Below are positions 16,001 to 22,691 of a stretch of 22,691 bases of DNA, piece by piece (position 1 is the stretch's first letter; the number at the start of each line of letters is the position of its first letter). The translations under genes were made by a program, and so were the position numbers. Source of the DNA: Bacteroidota bacterium. Its GTDB lineage: Bacteria; Bacteroidota; Bacteroidia; Chitinophagales; Chitinophagaceae. The stretch spans positions 1 through 22,691 of the forward strand of contig JAEWKC010000029.1 in NCBI GenBank assembly GCA_023386235.1. The letters are read 5' to 3'. The notes under the pieces are model-generated. The model was not told where the DNA came from and searched no databases. It saw only the letters and a list, made by a program, of their open reading frames with translations.

Positions 16001-17066
16001 AACATATAGTAATGATGACCTGATTGATGTGATAAAAAAAATATGGGCAGAAGAGTTGCAGATGCATGATATAGATGAAGAGGATGATTTTTTTGCATTA
16101 GGCGGTCACTCCATGATAGCTGTTCGAGGAATGACAAAAATAAATAAGGAAACCGGTGTAAAGCTGCCTTTATCTGTACTTTTTGAAAATTCAACAATAA
16201 AATCTTTATCGAAAGTTATTAATGAAAAGAAATCTTCTCAAAATGGGAAAGTAGTCATTCCGATAAAAAAAGAGGGAAAGAAAAATCCGATTTTTTTAGT
16301 ACATGCCGGCGGGTTGAATATTTTAATGTATAAATCTCTCAGTCATTTTTTGAGTGACGATCAGCCTTTATACGGCTTACAAGGTTTAGGTCTTGATGGA
16401 GATCTGTCTCATTTGCAAAGTATTGAAACCATTGCTACACGCTATTTACAGGAGATATTTGAGCATCAGTCCCAAGGGCCTTATATTATTATGGGCTACT
16501 CTTTCGGAGGCATTATTGCTTATGAAATGGTGAGGCAATTGCTTGAGCAGAATAAAGAAGTTCTTATGTTAGGAATACTGGATACCTATGCAAAAGATCA
16601 CAACCGAGCAAGCGGAAAGCTATCCGGATACTTCATTAAAAGTAAAAGACAATTCAGTAAAGCGCTGTTTTTTGCCAAAGCTTTCTTTAAATATCCACGA
16701 GCTACGCTAAAGTACCAGAAATATATTTTCAGTCAAAAGATTCATAATAAAACAAATACATCCGAAGATGATAAGGTGCATGACTACAGCGATGAAGTAA
16801 TAAAGGCATACGATAAGGCTTACAATAATTATGTGATGCAACCTCTTACTATTGAAATAGATTTATTTAAAGTTGAAAAAAGAATTTATTACATAGATGA
16901 TCCCGCGTACTTGGGATGGAAAAAATTTGCGACAGGAGGAGTACGTGTGCACAGCGTTCCCGGAGACCACAGAACGTTTTTGCTGGCGCCGCATAACAGA
17001 ACATTGGCAAAAATACTACAGGAAACAGTCAACCAGAGAATCACTAACCGATTAAAAATACAATAA
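13083..17066 (+). CDS. NRPS terminal module: C-A(Gly)-PCP-TE
   Basis: A 1327-residue protein completing the assembly line begun 34 nt upstream. The condensation domain (about 20-430) has an intact HHVICDG (H155, H156, D160). The adenylation domain (about 455-965) has YTSGSTGKPKG near 618, SFDISGLE and YGPTE (756-760). Its ten specificity residues are D665, I666, L669, Q708, L731, G733, M755, I763, W764 and K953, i.e. DILQLGMIWK, one change from the known glycine code DILQLGLIWK, so glycine is the predicted substrate. The carrier motif is LGGHSM (S1010). The thioesterase (about 1045-1315) has GYSFGG (S1140) with D1167 and H1296 as the likely triad. The N-terminus before the condensation domain (VVPTTEPQQEI) and the aminotransferase tail of the partner protein look like the two sides of a split junction. 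Release may be hydrolytic or cyclising. Confidence 0.93.
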   Translation: MYTLQKSIIDYDPFCGPEIQKVVPTTEPQQEILVSCLLGGEEANLAYNESISLQLNGRINFTFLNDALRMVTQRHEALRASFNADGTKMVIYENVDIPLKYSDLSDLSADEQKTVIEEYNKQESATAFDLLNGPLIKFGLFKINNNEALLHINTHHVICDGWSMGILLEDISALYNNADIPAMPLQFSDYAEEYASFVQSDDYNEIENYWVKKYKDNLPAFELPADFQRAAARSYSCKRYDHLLDDSVASQIKKVAAKNNSSFVNTLMSAFEVLVYKLTGQSDIVIGVPVADQAASDNFNLIGHCVNLLPLRSNPDGTLPFNAYLKQRKSERLNDYDHQRFTFGTLLKKINVPRNGSRIPLVPLSLNVDIGMDTNVLFKQIDYTIVYNERISESFEIFLNVTSSKDKYIFQWNYNTGLFKEETIKYWMDSFVDLLRQIGEKDDVLIDAYQLPDHGKKAVDTGVNCKQLPDKTVVEMFEDVAEKYSENTALEFKGESISYQQLNYLADIYAAMLTDKGVRQGDIIGVLLDRSSELIISLLAILKCGATYLPLDPAFPAERIKFMLDDADTKYTIINQKYSENFRTNSVQVIIEDLVIENYLPFSRSAAQARQEDLAYILYTSGSTGKPKGVMITQKNLLNFLISMKEMFSTDHTTRLLSVTTVSFDISGLEIFLPLISGSTLILADAETVKDGGLLTDCLLNKRINLMQATPSTYKLMIEAGWNEQLPVTILCGGEALPKDLAGKLCDRSESVYNMYGPTETTIWSTVAKVNSTDDVVSIGDPILNTYIYLVKDHRLVNRGEIGEICIGGAGVAVGYYNRPELTAEKFIDDPFSNSGKMYKTGDLGKYTSSGALICLGRIDQQAKIRGYRIELGEIEEQILNIQQIKDVAVVVKNAGEAEKLVAYIIKDDFDTTPVNKQQIISWRNILGDFLPAYMIPEEWIPIKEFPLTPNKKTDRKALINYQSETILNTELETYSNDDLIDVIKKIWAEELQMHDIDEEDDFFALGGHSMIAVRGMTKINKETGVKLPLSVLFENSTIKSLSKVINEKKSSQNGKVVIPIKKEGKKNPIFLVHAGGLNILMYKSLSHFLSDDQPLYGLQGLGLDGDLSHLQSIETIATRYLQEIFEHQSQGPYIIMGYSFGGIIAYEMVRQLLEQNKEVLMLGILDTYAKDHNRASGKLSGYFIKSKRQFSKALFFAKAFFKYPRATLKYQKYIFSQKIHNKTNTSEDDKVHDYSDEVIKAYDKAYNNYVMQPLTIEIDLFKVEKRIYYIDDPAYLGWKKFATGGVRVHSVPGDHRTFLLAPHNRTLAKILQETVNQRITNRLKIQ

Positions 17067-17084
17067 ACAAACAAATCAATAAAA

Positions 17085-18470
17085 ATGAAACTCACAATTA
17101 TAGGCACAGGCTATGTAGGACTTGTAACGGGCATATGCTTTGCCGAAACAGGAAACACCGTAACCTGCCTGGATATTAATTCGGAAAAAATTACCCGTCT
17201 TAAAAATGGTATCTGTCCCATATATGAACCCGGGCTTGAAAATCTGTTACACAGAAATATAAAAGAAGAGCGAATATTTTTTACAACAGACCTCAACAGA
17301 GCTGTACGGGATGCGGATGTTATATTCCTTGCATTACCGACACCGCCCGGCGCTGATGGTGCCGCCGACCTGGCACATATAATGTGTGTGGCAGACAGCC
17401 TGGCTGAGATAATTACAGACTATAAGATAATCGTTAATAAAAGTACGGTTCCTGTGGGCACTGCAGAAAAAGTGATAAAAATTTTATCTAAAAAATTACC
17501 TCGCGAACTGTATGATGTCGTGTCAAATCCTGAATTTTTGCGCGAAGGTGTTGCTCTGGAAGACTTTCTTAAACCGGACAGGGTAGTGATAGGTACTAAC
17601 TCTGAGAAGGTAAAAGAAGTGATGACAAGCCTGTATCAGCCTTTCGTTAGGCAGGGCAATCCGATATATTTTATGGATGTACGCAGTGCAGAGATGACCA
17701 AGTATGCGGCAAATTCTTTTTTAGCTTTGAAAATATCTTTCATGAATGAAGTTGCCAACCTGTGCGAAAAAACGAATGCAAATGTAGACATGGTACGCAT
17801 TGGCATCGGCAGCGATGAAAGAATCGGCAAACGATTTCTTTTTCCCGGCATCGGTTATGGCGGTAGTTGTTTTCCTAAAGATGTGCTCGCATTGCATCAC
17901 ACTGCAAAAGAGCATGACTATGATTTCAAGCTGCTAAAGTCGGTGCTGGAAGTGAATAAGCGACAAAAATTATTGTTGTTCAAGAAAGTATATGATCATT
18001 TTAATGGAAGATTAAAAGGACGTCGTCTGGCTATATGGGGACTGTCTTTTAAGCCAGAAACAGACGACATACGCGATGCGCCTTCCATAGATATTATTGA
18101 AAAATTGCTACAGGCAGGCGCAATTATAAGAGTTTACGATCCCGAAGCTATGACAAATTTGAGCGCGCGTTTTGGCAATGTGATTGAGTATGCGGTAAAT
18201 CAATATGATGCTTTGGAAGATGCCGACGCGCTCTTAATCATAACGGAATGGAGCGAGTTTCGTAATCCTGACTTTGAAAGGATTTCCGCGCTGCTTAATT
18301 CAAAAACAATTTTTGACGGACGTAATATTTATGATGCAGATAAGATGGATGAATTAGGCTTCCATTATGAAAGCATCGGAAGAAAAGTAATCACGCATAA
18401 AAATAATATTCATGAAGAAGAAAATACTGATAACAGGAGCCGCAGGCTTCTTAGGGTCGCATCTATGTGA
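17085..18470 (+). CDS. ugd: UDP-glucose 6-dehydrogenase
   Basis: A 461-residue enzyme that oxidises UDP-glucose to UDP-glucuronate with two NAD+. The Rossmann fingerprint is GTGYVGLVTGICFAETG (7-23), followed by LDIN with the NAD-binding aspartate. Further landmarks are IYEPGLENLL, LPTPPG, NKSTVPVGTAE, NPEFLREG, the substrate-binding segment FLFPGIGYGGSCFPKD with the nucleophile C262, and the C-terminal domain motif GLSFKPETDDIRDAPS. It begins 18 nt after the synthetase stop with no terminator between, so read-through from the biosynthetic genes is likely. Normal family endings lie near YESIGR; here the frame runs on for about 20 basic residues into the next gene, a 59-nt overlap with the UDP-xylose synthase gene in another frame. 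The two enzymes catalyse consecutive steps. Confidence 0.95.
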   Translation: MKLTIIGTGYVGLVTGICFAETGNTVTCLDINSEKITRLKNGICPIYEPGLENLLHRNIKEERIFFTTDLNRAVRDADVIFLALPTPPGADGAADLAHIMCVADSLAEIITDYKIIVNKSTVPVGTAEKVIKILSKKLPRELYDVVSNPEFLREGVALEDFLKPDRVVIGTNSEKVKEVMTSLYQPFVRQGNPIYFMDVRSAEMTKYAANSFLALKISFMNEVANLCEKTNANVDMVRIGIGSDERIGKRFLFPGIGYGGSCFPKDVLALHHTAKEHDYDFKLLKSVLEVNKRQKLLLFKKVYDHFNGRLKGRRLAIWGLSFKPETDDIRDAPSIDIIEKLLQAGAIIRVYDPEAMTNLSARFGNVIEYAVNQYDALEDADALLIITEWSEFRNPDFERISALLNSKTIFDGRNIYDADKMDELGFHYESIGRKVITHKNNIHEEENTDNRSRRLLRVASM

Positions 18471-19377
18471 TAAATTTTTAAGTAAAGGCTGGCAGGTTAT
18501 TGGCATGGACAACCTGATCACAGGGAAAATAAAAAACATTGAACACCTGCTTTCCCGGCCTGACTTTATGTTTTATCATCATGATGTATCAACGTTTGTG
18601 CATGTGGCGGGGCATATAGATTGCATTTTACATTTTGCATCACCGGCGAGCCCTGTAGATTATCTCAAGATGCCTATTCAAACATTAAAAGCCGGCGCGC
18701 TTGGCACACACAACCTGTTAGGCCTGGCAAAAACAAAAAAAGCAAAAATACTGGTAGCCTCTACCAGCGAAGTATACGGCGATCCGCATGTGCATCCGCA
18801 AACAGAAAGTTACTGGGGAAATGTAAATCCTATCGGGCCGCGCGGTGTGTACGATGAAGCCAAAAGATTTATGGAATCCATCACCATGGCCTACCATAAT
18901 TTTCACGGAGTAGAAACACGGATCGTGAGAATATTCAATACTTACGGTCCGAGAATGAGACTCGACGACGGAAGAGCTTTGCCTACTTTCATGAAGCAAA
19001 TTTTAAACAAGGAAGATATAACGGTATACGGAGATGGATCGCAAACAAGATCTTTTTGTTATGTAGATGATTTGGTGGAAGGTATTTATCGTTTACTGCT
19101 TTCAGATTATCATTTGCCTGTCAACATCGGCAATCCCTGCGAGATTTCGCTGCTTGATTTTGCCAAAGAAATAATAAACATTACAGGCTCGGGTTCAAAA
19201 ATTATTTATAAGCCTTTGCCACAGGATGATCCTAAACAAAGAAAACCCGACATAACGCTGGCCAAAAAGATCCTTGACTGGGAACCGATAACAGACAGAA
19301 GAGATGGGCTTTTAAAAACATGGCAGTACGTTCAGCAGGACTTTTTAATACCTGAAAAAGAATTAGCTGTTGTCTGA
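18412..19377 (+). CDS. uxs: UDP-xylose synthase (UDP-glucuronate decarboxylase)
   Basis: A 321-residue short-chain dehydrogenase-fold sugar nucleotide enzyme. It opens with the NAD-binding ILITGAAGFLGSHL, then DNLITGKIKNIEHLL, HFASPASPVDYLK, the catalytic-region STSEVYGDP, the catalytic pair Y147 and K151 in GVYDEAKRF, and RIFNTYGPRMR, all characteristic of UDP-glucuronate decarboxylases rather than 4-epimerases. It converts UDP-glucuronate to UDP-xylose through a 4-keto intermediate in the cytosol. With the overlapping upstream dehydrogenase it forms a two-step route from UDP-glucose to UDP-xylose, indicating xylose, or glucuronate and xylose, in the exported polysaccharide. Its start at 18412 lies inside the end of the dehydrogenase frame, which suggests translational coupling. 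Confidence 0.94.
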   Translation: MKKKILITGAAGFLGSHLCDKFLSKGWQVIGMDNLITGKIKNIEHLLSRPDFMFYHHDVSTFVHVAGHIDCILHFASPASPVDYLKMPIQTLKAGALGTHNLLGLAKTKKAKILVASTSEVYGDPHVHPQTESYWGNVNPIGPRGVYDEAKRFMESITMAYHNFHGVETRIVRIFNTYGPRMRLDDGRALPTFMKQILNKEDITVYGDGSQTRSFCYVDDLVEGIYRLLLSDYHLPVNIGNPCEISLLDFAKEIINITGSGSKIIYKPLPQDDPKQRKPDITLAKKILDWEPITDRRDGLLKTWQYVQQDFLIPEKELAVV

Positions 19378-19412
19378 TGAAATTTTTTAATAATGAAAAA
19401 TAACTTGATAAA

Positions 19413-19781
19413 ATGAACAAAAATATACTGGTTGTAGATGACGAACCGTCTATGTTGAAGCTTCTACAGATCATCTTATCAAAAAAATATAAAGTGACGC
19501 TCAAAAGTAATGGTTATGATGCTATGTCCTGGCTGCTTGAAGGTAATTACCCGGACTTAATCATTCTTGACAGACAAATGCCTTATCTGAATGCTGTTGA
19601 ATTTGTAAAGTCCATTAAAGTAAGTGGTATGTTGTCTTCTATTCCGCTGGTTGTGTTGACGGAACTTACAGATGCTGGCGATCATGATGCTGATCTTACG
19701 CGTCATGTGGATTTAATAATCAATAAACCTTTTAACCCATTAAAACTGCAAAATGAAATTTCAACCTTACTCACCAACTGA
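19413..19781 (+). CDS. Single-domain response regulator (receiver only)
   Basis: A 122-residue CheY-like receiver with no output domain. Conserved positions are present: the acidic pair in VVDDEPS (D9, D10), the phosphoacceptor D53 in LIILDRQMP, T83 in VVLTEL and K105 in NKPF. It should be phosphorylated by a histidine kinase not encoded in this window and act by protein contact. Its gene overlaps the start of the sugar-phosphate transferase gene by 29 nt, and that protein itself carries a degenerate receiver domain. This makes direct regulation of polysaccharide initiation a natural hypothesis. The gap from the UDP-xylose synthase gene is 35 nt and AT-rich without a recognisable terminator. 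Confidence 0.9.
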   Translation: MNKNILVVDDEPSMLKLLQIILSKKYKVTLKSNGYDAMSWLLEGNYPDLIILDRQMPYLNAVEFVKSIKVSGMLSSIPLVVLTELTDAGDHDADLTRHVDLIINKPFNPLKLQNEISTLLTN

Positions 19782-20868
19782 TTACTTAACTACGGCAGTT
19801 TCTAAAAAATTTATAGGTGTTGATAAAATAGCGTGTATCGGAAAAGGAAATTTACGCCAATTATCGCTGGAGTTAAGCGAGCATTATAATTGTGAAACCA
19901 GCATGTACCCTCATCTGAAAAGCTTTGTATCAGAAGCGCTGCAAAGCTGCATTTTAGATATAAGCTCTGTGATTTTAATTGAAACCGACAGTATCGCTGA
20001 TATTGATGCCATCAGGCAAATGAGAAAAAATCCTGCATTCGCTTCCACAATCATCATTCTTTTGTGCAGTAATGAATGTCAATTCTCAAAAGAATACTTG
20101 ATAAATGCAAAAGTGGATGATGTTTATAAATACCCTTTTGATATAAGCACGATAGCAAAAAGAATAAATTTTTTGATCAGGTATAAACTAATTAAGTCAC
20201 CGGCGTTTCCGGAAGAAAAAAAGAAAACGATCTTGCAGATAAACAGATTCTACAGCAGGGCGTTCGATATATGTGTTTCTTCGGCTTTGTTGATTATGCT
20301 GCTTCCTTTATTTGTTGTGGTAGCTATTTTCATCAGGCTCGAAAGTAAAGGAGCCATTATATACAAAAGCAAACGTGCAGGCGCAGGATACCAAATTTTT
20401 GATTTTTACAAGTTCCGGTCAATGGTTATGGATGCTGAAAAAAAGCTGGAAGATCTCAGCAAAAGCAATAATCAATATGCCAAAGAATCAGCAAATGGAA
20501 AGGAAGCTTTTGTGAAAATCTTAAACGATCCCCGTGTAACTAAAGTGGGAGCTTTCTTACGAAAAACGAGTATTGATGAGCTGCCGCAGTTATTCAATGT
20601 TTTAAAAGGCGATATGTCAATTGTTGGCAACAGGCCGCTTCCTTTATACGAAGCTGAAAAATTAACTTCAGATGAGTTTGTGATGCGCTTCTTAGGCCCG
20701 GCGGGCATTACAGGACTTTGGCAGGTAAGCAAAAGAGGAAATGCAAGTATGTCTGATCTGGAACGTAAGCAGTTAGATAACTATTACGCGCAAAATAATT
20801 GCCTGCTAATGGATATGAAAATTTTGCTCAAAACCTTTCCTGCATTATTACAGAAAGAAAAAGTTTAA
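19753..20868 (+). CDS. Undecaprenyl-phosphate sugar phosphotransferase with N-terminal pseudo-receiver domain
   Basis: A 371-residue protein. Residues about 150-371 are a bacterial sugar transferase (PssY/WcaJ C-terminal type) that starts repeat-unit assembly by moving a sugar 1-phosphate to undecaprenyl phosphate. Visible parts are a membrane segment at 172-195, KRAG (207-210), FYKFRSM (218-224), DPRVTKVGAFLRKTSIDELP (259-278), GDMSIVGNRP (286-295) and GITGLWQVS (318-326). Residues about 20-147 resemble a CheY-type receiver in strand order and in the late YKYPFDI segment, but the phosphoacceptor position appears as E77 in VILIETD and the first acidic pair is absent, so it is probably not phosphorylated. 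The usual four-helix membrane N-terminus of WcaJ is missing. The start codon lies within the end of the receiver gene upstream. First sugar is not predictable. Confidence 0.88.
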   Translation: MKFQPYSPTDYLTTAVSKKFIGVDKIACIGKGNLRQLSLELSEHYNCETSMYPHLKSFVSEALQSCILDISSVILIETDSIADIDAIRQMRKNPAFASTIIILLCSNECQFSKEYLINAKVDDVYKYPFDISTIAKRINFLIRYKLIKSPAFPEEKKKTILQINRFYSRAFDICVSSALLIMLLPLFVVVAIFIRLESKGAIIYKSKRAGAGYQIFDFYKFRSMVMDAEKKLEDLSKSNNQYAKESANGKEAFVKILNDPRVTKVGAFLRKTSIDELPQLFNVLKGDMSIVGNRPLPLYEAEKLTSDEFVMRFLGPAGITGLWQVSKRGNASMSDLERKQLDNYYAQNNCLLMDMKILLKTFPALLQKEKV

Positions 20869-20878
20869 AAATACACAC

Positions 20879-21580
20879 ATGAAAAAAAATATTTTTTTGA
20901 TAGGATTTCTCTTATGCTCTATAACAGCCCTGTCGCAGACATCCATTATCGGAACGCTTGATAATAGTTTGTTGCAAAAATATATCCGGCTTGCAAAACA
21001 AAATTATCCCCGTGTAAAAATTTATGACGCGCAGGTAGAGAAAGCGAAAAACATGTTTACAACCGCAAAGATGTCCGCGTTCGATATCTTGAATGCAGGA
21101 TATTATTATCGCCCTGAGAATGTGGATGGCATTGCTGTTGTGCCGGGCAATCCCGGAAATGTAAACGGCAACCAAATAGTAACCAGAGGCTTTCAGGCGG
21201 GTGTAGCTGTCAACTTGGGTAGCTTGTTTTCCAAACCTTCGGTTATAAAAAGTGCAAAAGCGGATTATGCCTTAGCCAAAGCGCAGGATGAAGAGTACGA
21301 AATGATGCTGGAAACTGAAGTGAAATCAAAATACTATGATTTTTTATTGATGAAAAAACATCTGGAGATCAGAAATCTTGCTTATCAAAATTCTAAAATA
21401 GAAGGCGCGGATGCTAAAACAAAATATGAACGTGGCGATATATCTATTGAAGCCTACAACTCCTCAAAAAGTATGGCTACAGAATCAGAAGCGCTGGTGT
21501 TAGCTGCCGAGGTTAACTACCTGAAAGCAAAGAATGCGCTGGAAGATATGATCGGCACTAAGTTAGAAAATGTACATTAA
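20879..21580 (+). CDS. Short TolC-like outer membrane protein
   Basis: A 233-residue secreted protein with a signal peptide (basic KKN, hydrophobic core IFLIGFLLCSITA, likely cleavage near SQ|TS at 20-21). The mature part has long amphipathic helices, with family-like segments AGVAVNLGSLFSKPSVIKSA near 114-133 and TKYERGDISIEAYNSSKSMA near 181-200. The latter is typical of outer membrane efflux (TolC/OEP) repeats, where K-Y-x-x-G-x-I-S precedes a helix. It is about half the length of classic TolC proteins, containing a single OEP repeat, so it would have to oligomerise differently. It sits 10 nt after the sugar transferase gene and 24 nt before the chain-length protein gene, so a role in polysaccharide export is inferred. 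Confidence 0.75.
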   Translation: MKKNIFLIGFLLCSITALSQTSIIGTLDNSLLQKYIRLAKQNYPRVKIYDAQVEKAKNMFTTAKMSAFDILNAGYYYRPENVDGIAVVPGNPGNVNGNQIVTRGFQAGVAVNLGSLFSKPSVIKSAKADYALAKAQDEEYEMMLETEVKSKYYDFLLMKKHLEIRNLAYQNSKIEGADAKTKYERGDISIEAYNSSKSMATESEALVLAAEVNYLKAKNALEDMIGTKLENVH

Positions 21581-21604
21581 TCAAATTAAATAAAAACTGA
21601 TAAA

Positions 21605-22691
21605 ATGAATCTTAATCTAAAAGATTTTCTAAAATACCTAAATCATTTTAAATGGTTTATCATCATCATACCGGTCTTGTGTGTTGTGCTCACTTATCTT
21701 TTTGTAAAAGAATTACCGAAAAAATATAAGTCGAATACATTAATCTCCACGGGCATTACTCAGCAACTCAGCGAATCTGCTTTGTTGGAAAATCGTACTG
21801 CGGATAATTTTAAGATTAGCCAGCAGTTTGGTAATCTGCTGGAAATGATGCAAACGAGAAGAGCGATCACGCAGCTATCTTACAAGCTGATACTACACGA
21901 TCTTAAAAACCCGCAGCATACGTTTACTAAATATTCCGAACTGATCACGGATCTTTCTCCTCAGCAAAAAGACACCGTTATAAAAGAATTCGAAAACAGA
22001 CTGTCTGCCCAGGCTTTAATTTCTCCCGCAGATAACAACCAGCACAGATTGTACGATATTTTAAAGTCTGCAGCTTACGATGATAAAAGTGTTTTAAAAA
22101 ATATTGAGATACGCCGGAGTGGCGAGAGCGATTTTATAAATGTTACCTACACCTCTCACAACGCCAACCTTTCAGCGTTTGTGGTAAACACGCTTTCCAA
22201 TGATTTTATCAATTATTATACAAGCCTTTCAATGATGAGCAGGCAACAATCGCTTGCTGTTTTAGATACTATGCTACGTGAAAAGGGCGACGAAATGATG
22301 AATAAAAACTCGGCGGTTGTTAATTCTTCCATACATGCTACCGCGCAGGAGACGGGAGCGTTGAATTCACAAAGAAGATCTGATCTGATCAACCAGAAAG
22401 TTTCCGAAGCAGAATCTCAAAGGCTTGGCGCCTTGCGTAACATCAGCTCCATACAAGGCGCACTGGATGAGATTAATGCGAAACTGAATGGTGACGGCGG
22501 ATATTTACAGCAGGATTCTTACAAAGAAAATAGTGAGATAGTGCGTATTGACAACCAGTTGCAACTGGCTAATCAAAGATATGTAAACAATAATTTCAGG
22601 CCACAGGATAAGGCTACTATTGATTCTTTGCAAAATATTAAATCAGGTTTGGTGCTAACTTCATCAGCCTCACAAAATAACAATTACAAAG
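21605..22691 (+). CDS. Wzc/GumC-type polysaccharide chain-length protein, N-terminal part (cut by window edge)
   Basis: An open frame from ATG at 21605 runs without a stop to the window end (362 codons). Residues about 16-35 (KWFIIIIPVLCVVLTYLFVK) form an inner-membrane helix preceded by a short cytoplasmic KDFLKYLNHF segment. The large following part is periplasmic and rich in helix-forming residues with Gln and Lys, including NTLISTGITQQLSES near 44-58, and a long probable coiled-coil region from about 210. This is the organisation of Wzz-domain polysaccharide co-polymerases (GumC, Wzc, ExoP). Whether it carries a C-terminal tyrosine kinase domain lies outside the window. Such proteins set chain length and link the inner-membrane polymerase to the outer-membrane exporter; neighbours agree. 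Confidence 0.82.
   Translation, partial: MNLNLKDFLKYLNHFKWFIIIIPVLCVVLTYLFVKELPKKYKSNTLISTGITQQLSESALLENRTADNFKISQQFGNLLEMMQTRRAITQLSYKLILHDLKNPQHTFTKYSELITDLSPQQKDTVIKEFENRLSAQALISPADNNQHRLYDILKSAAYDDKSVLKNIEIRRSGESDFINVTYTSHNANLSAFVVNTLSNDFINYYTSLSMMSRQQSLAVLDTMLREKGDEMMNKNSAVVNSSIHATAQETGALNSQRRSDLINQKVSEAESQRLGALRNISSIQGALDEINAKLNGDGGYLQQDSYKENSEIVRIDNQLQLANQRYVNNNFRPQDKATIDSLQNIKSGLVLTSSASQNNNYK

Noticed and set aside
6509..17066. Tetramic acid or statine product from the amino acid-malonate unit
   Set aside because: A tetramic acid would need the beta-ketone kept, and statine would need a ketoreductase; an intact aminotransferase domain is present instead and no ketoreductase is visible.
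1..22691. CRISPR array or tandem-repeat locus
   Set aside because: No regularly spaced direct repeats were seen anywhere in the window; the only strong internal similarity is between the two adenylation domains and the two carrier motifs.

Overview
This window looks like a piece of a Bacteroidota chromosome, most likely from a Chitinophagaceae-type organism. The support is low GC with AT-rich intergenic DNA, promoter boxes of the Bacteroidota form (TTTG, about 19 nt, TAnnTTTG), few purine-rich ribosome binding sites, a DUF4199 membrane protein, and a GumC/Wzc-type exopolysaccharide region. No taxonomic marker gene is present, so the family level is an inference.

Left edge (1-1330): a graveyard of mobile DNA beside a tRNA-Pro(GGG) gene. 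A decayed IS256-type transposase ends near 551 and its probable terminal repeat lies at 638-662. The repeat abuts the cut end of a small relaxase-like gene fragment. The tRNA reads leftward into its own terminator.

Conserved chromosomal block (1404-5330): four tightly spaced plus-strand genes. They encode a dihydroorotase-like protein that has lost its metal ligands, a DUF4199 membrane protein, a membrane-anchored family 2 glycosyltransferase, and a fold-type I aminotransferase. A promoter (5338-5368) and a strong intrinsic terminator (5471-5501) follow and appear to bound a small RNA that encodes no protein.

Biosynthetic centre (5598-17066): a TylF-type methyltransferase on the minus strand diverges from two very large plus-strand genes. 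The first is an A-PCP-KS-AT-ACP-aminotransferase hybrid (about 2180 aa). The second is a C-A-PCP-TE protein (1327 aa). Together they form a complete three-building-block line: a hydrophobic alpha-amino acid is loaded, extended with malonyl-CoA, probably transaminated at the beta-keto carbon, joined to glycine (specificity code one residue away from a glycine code) and released by a thioesterase. The predicted core is a 3,4-diamino acid (amino-statine-like) linked to glycine.

Exopolysaccharide region (17085 to the right edge): 18 nt after the synthetase, UDP-glucose 6-dehydrogenase and UDP-xylose synthase genes overlap. They are followed by a lone receiver-domain protein, a sugar-phosphate transferase carrying a degenerate receiver domain, a short TolC-like outer membrane protein, and the start of a Wzc/GumC-type chain-length protein. 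The close spacing suggests that the peptide/polyketide line and the polysaccharide genes share transcription. Whether the small molecule decorates the polysaccharide, signals its production, or is only carried along cannot be told from sequence alone.
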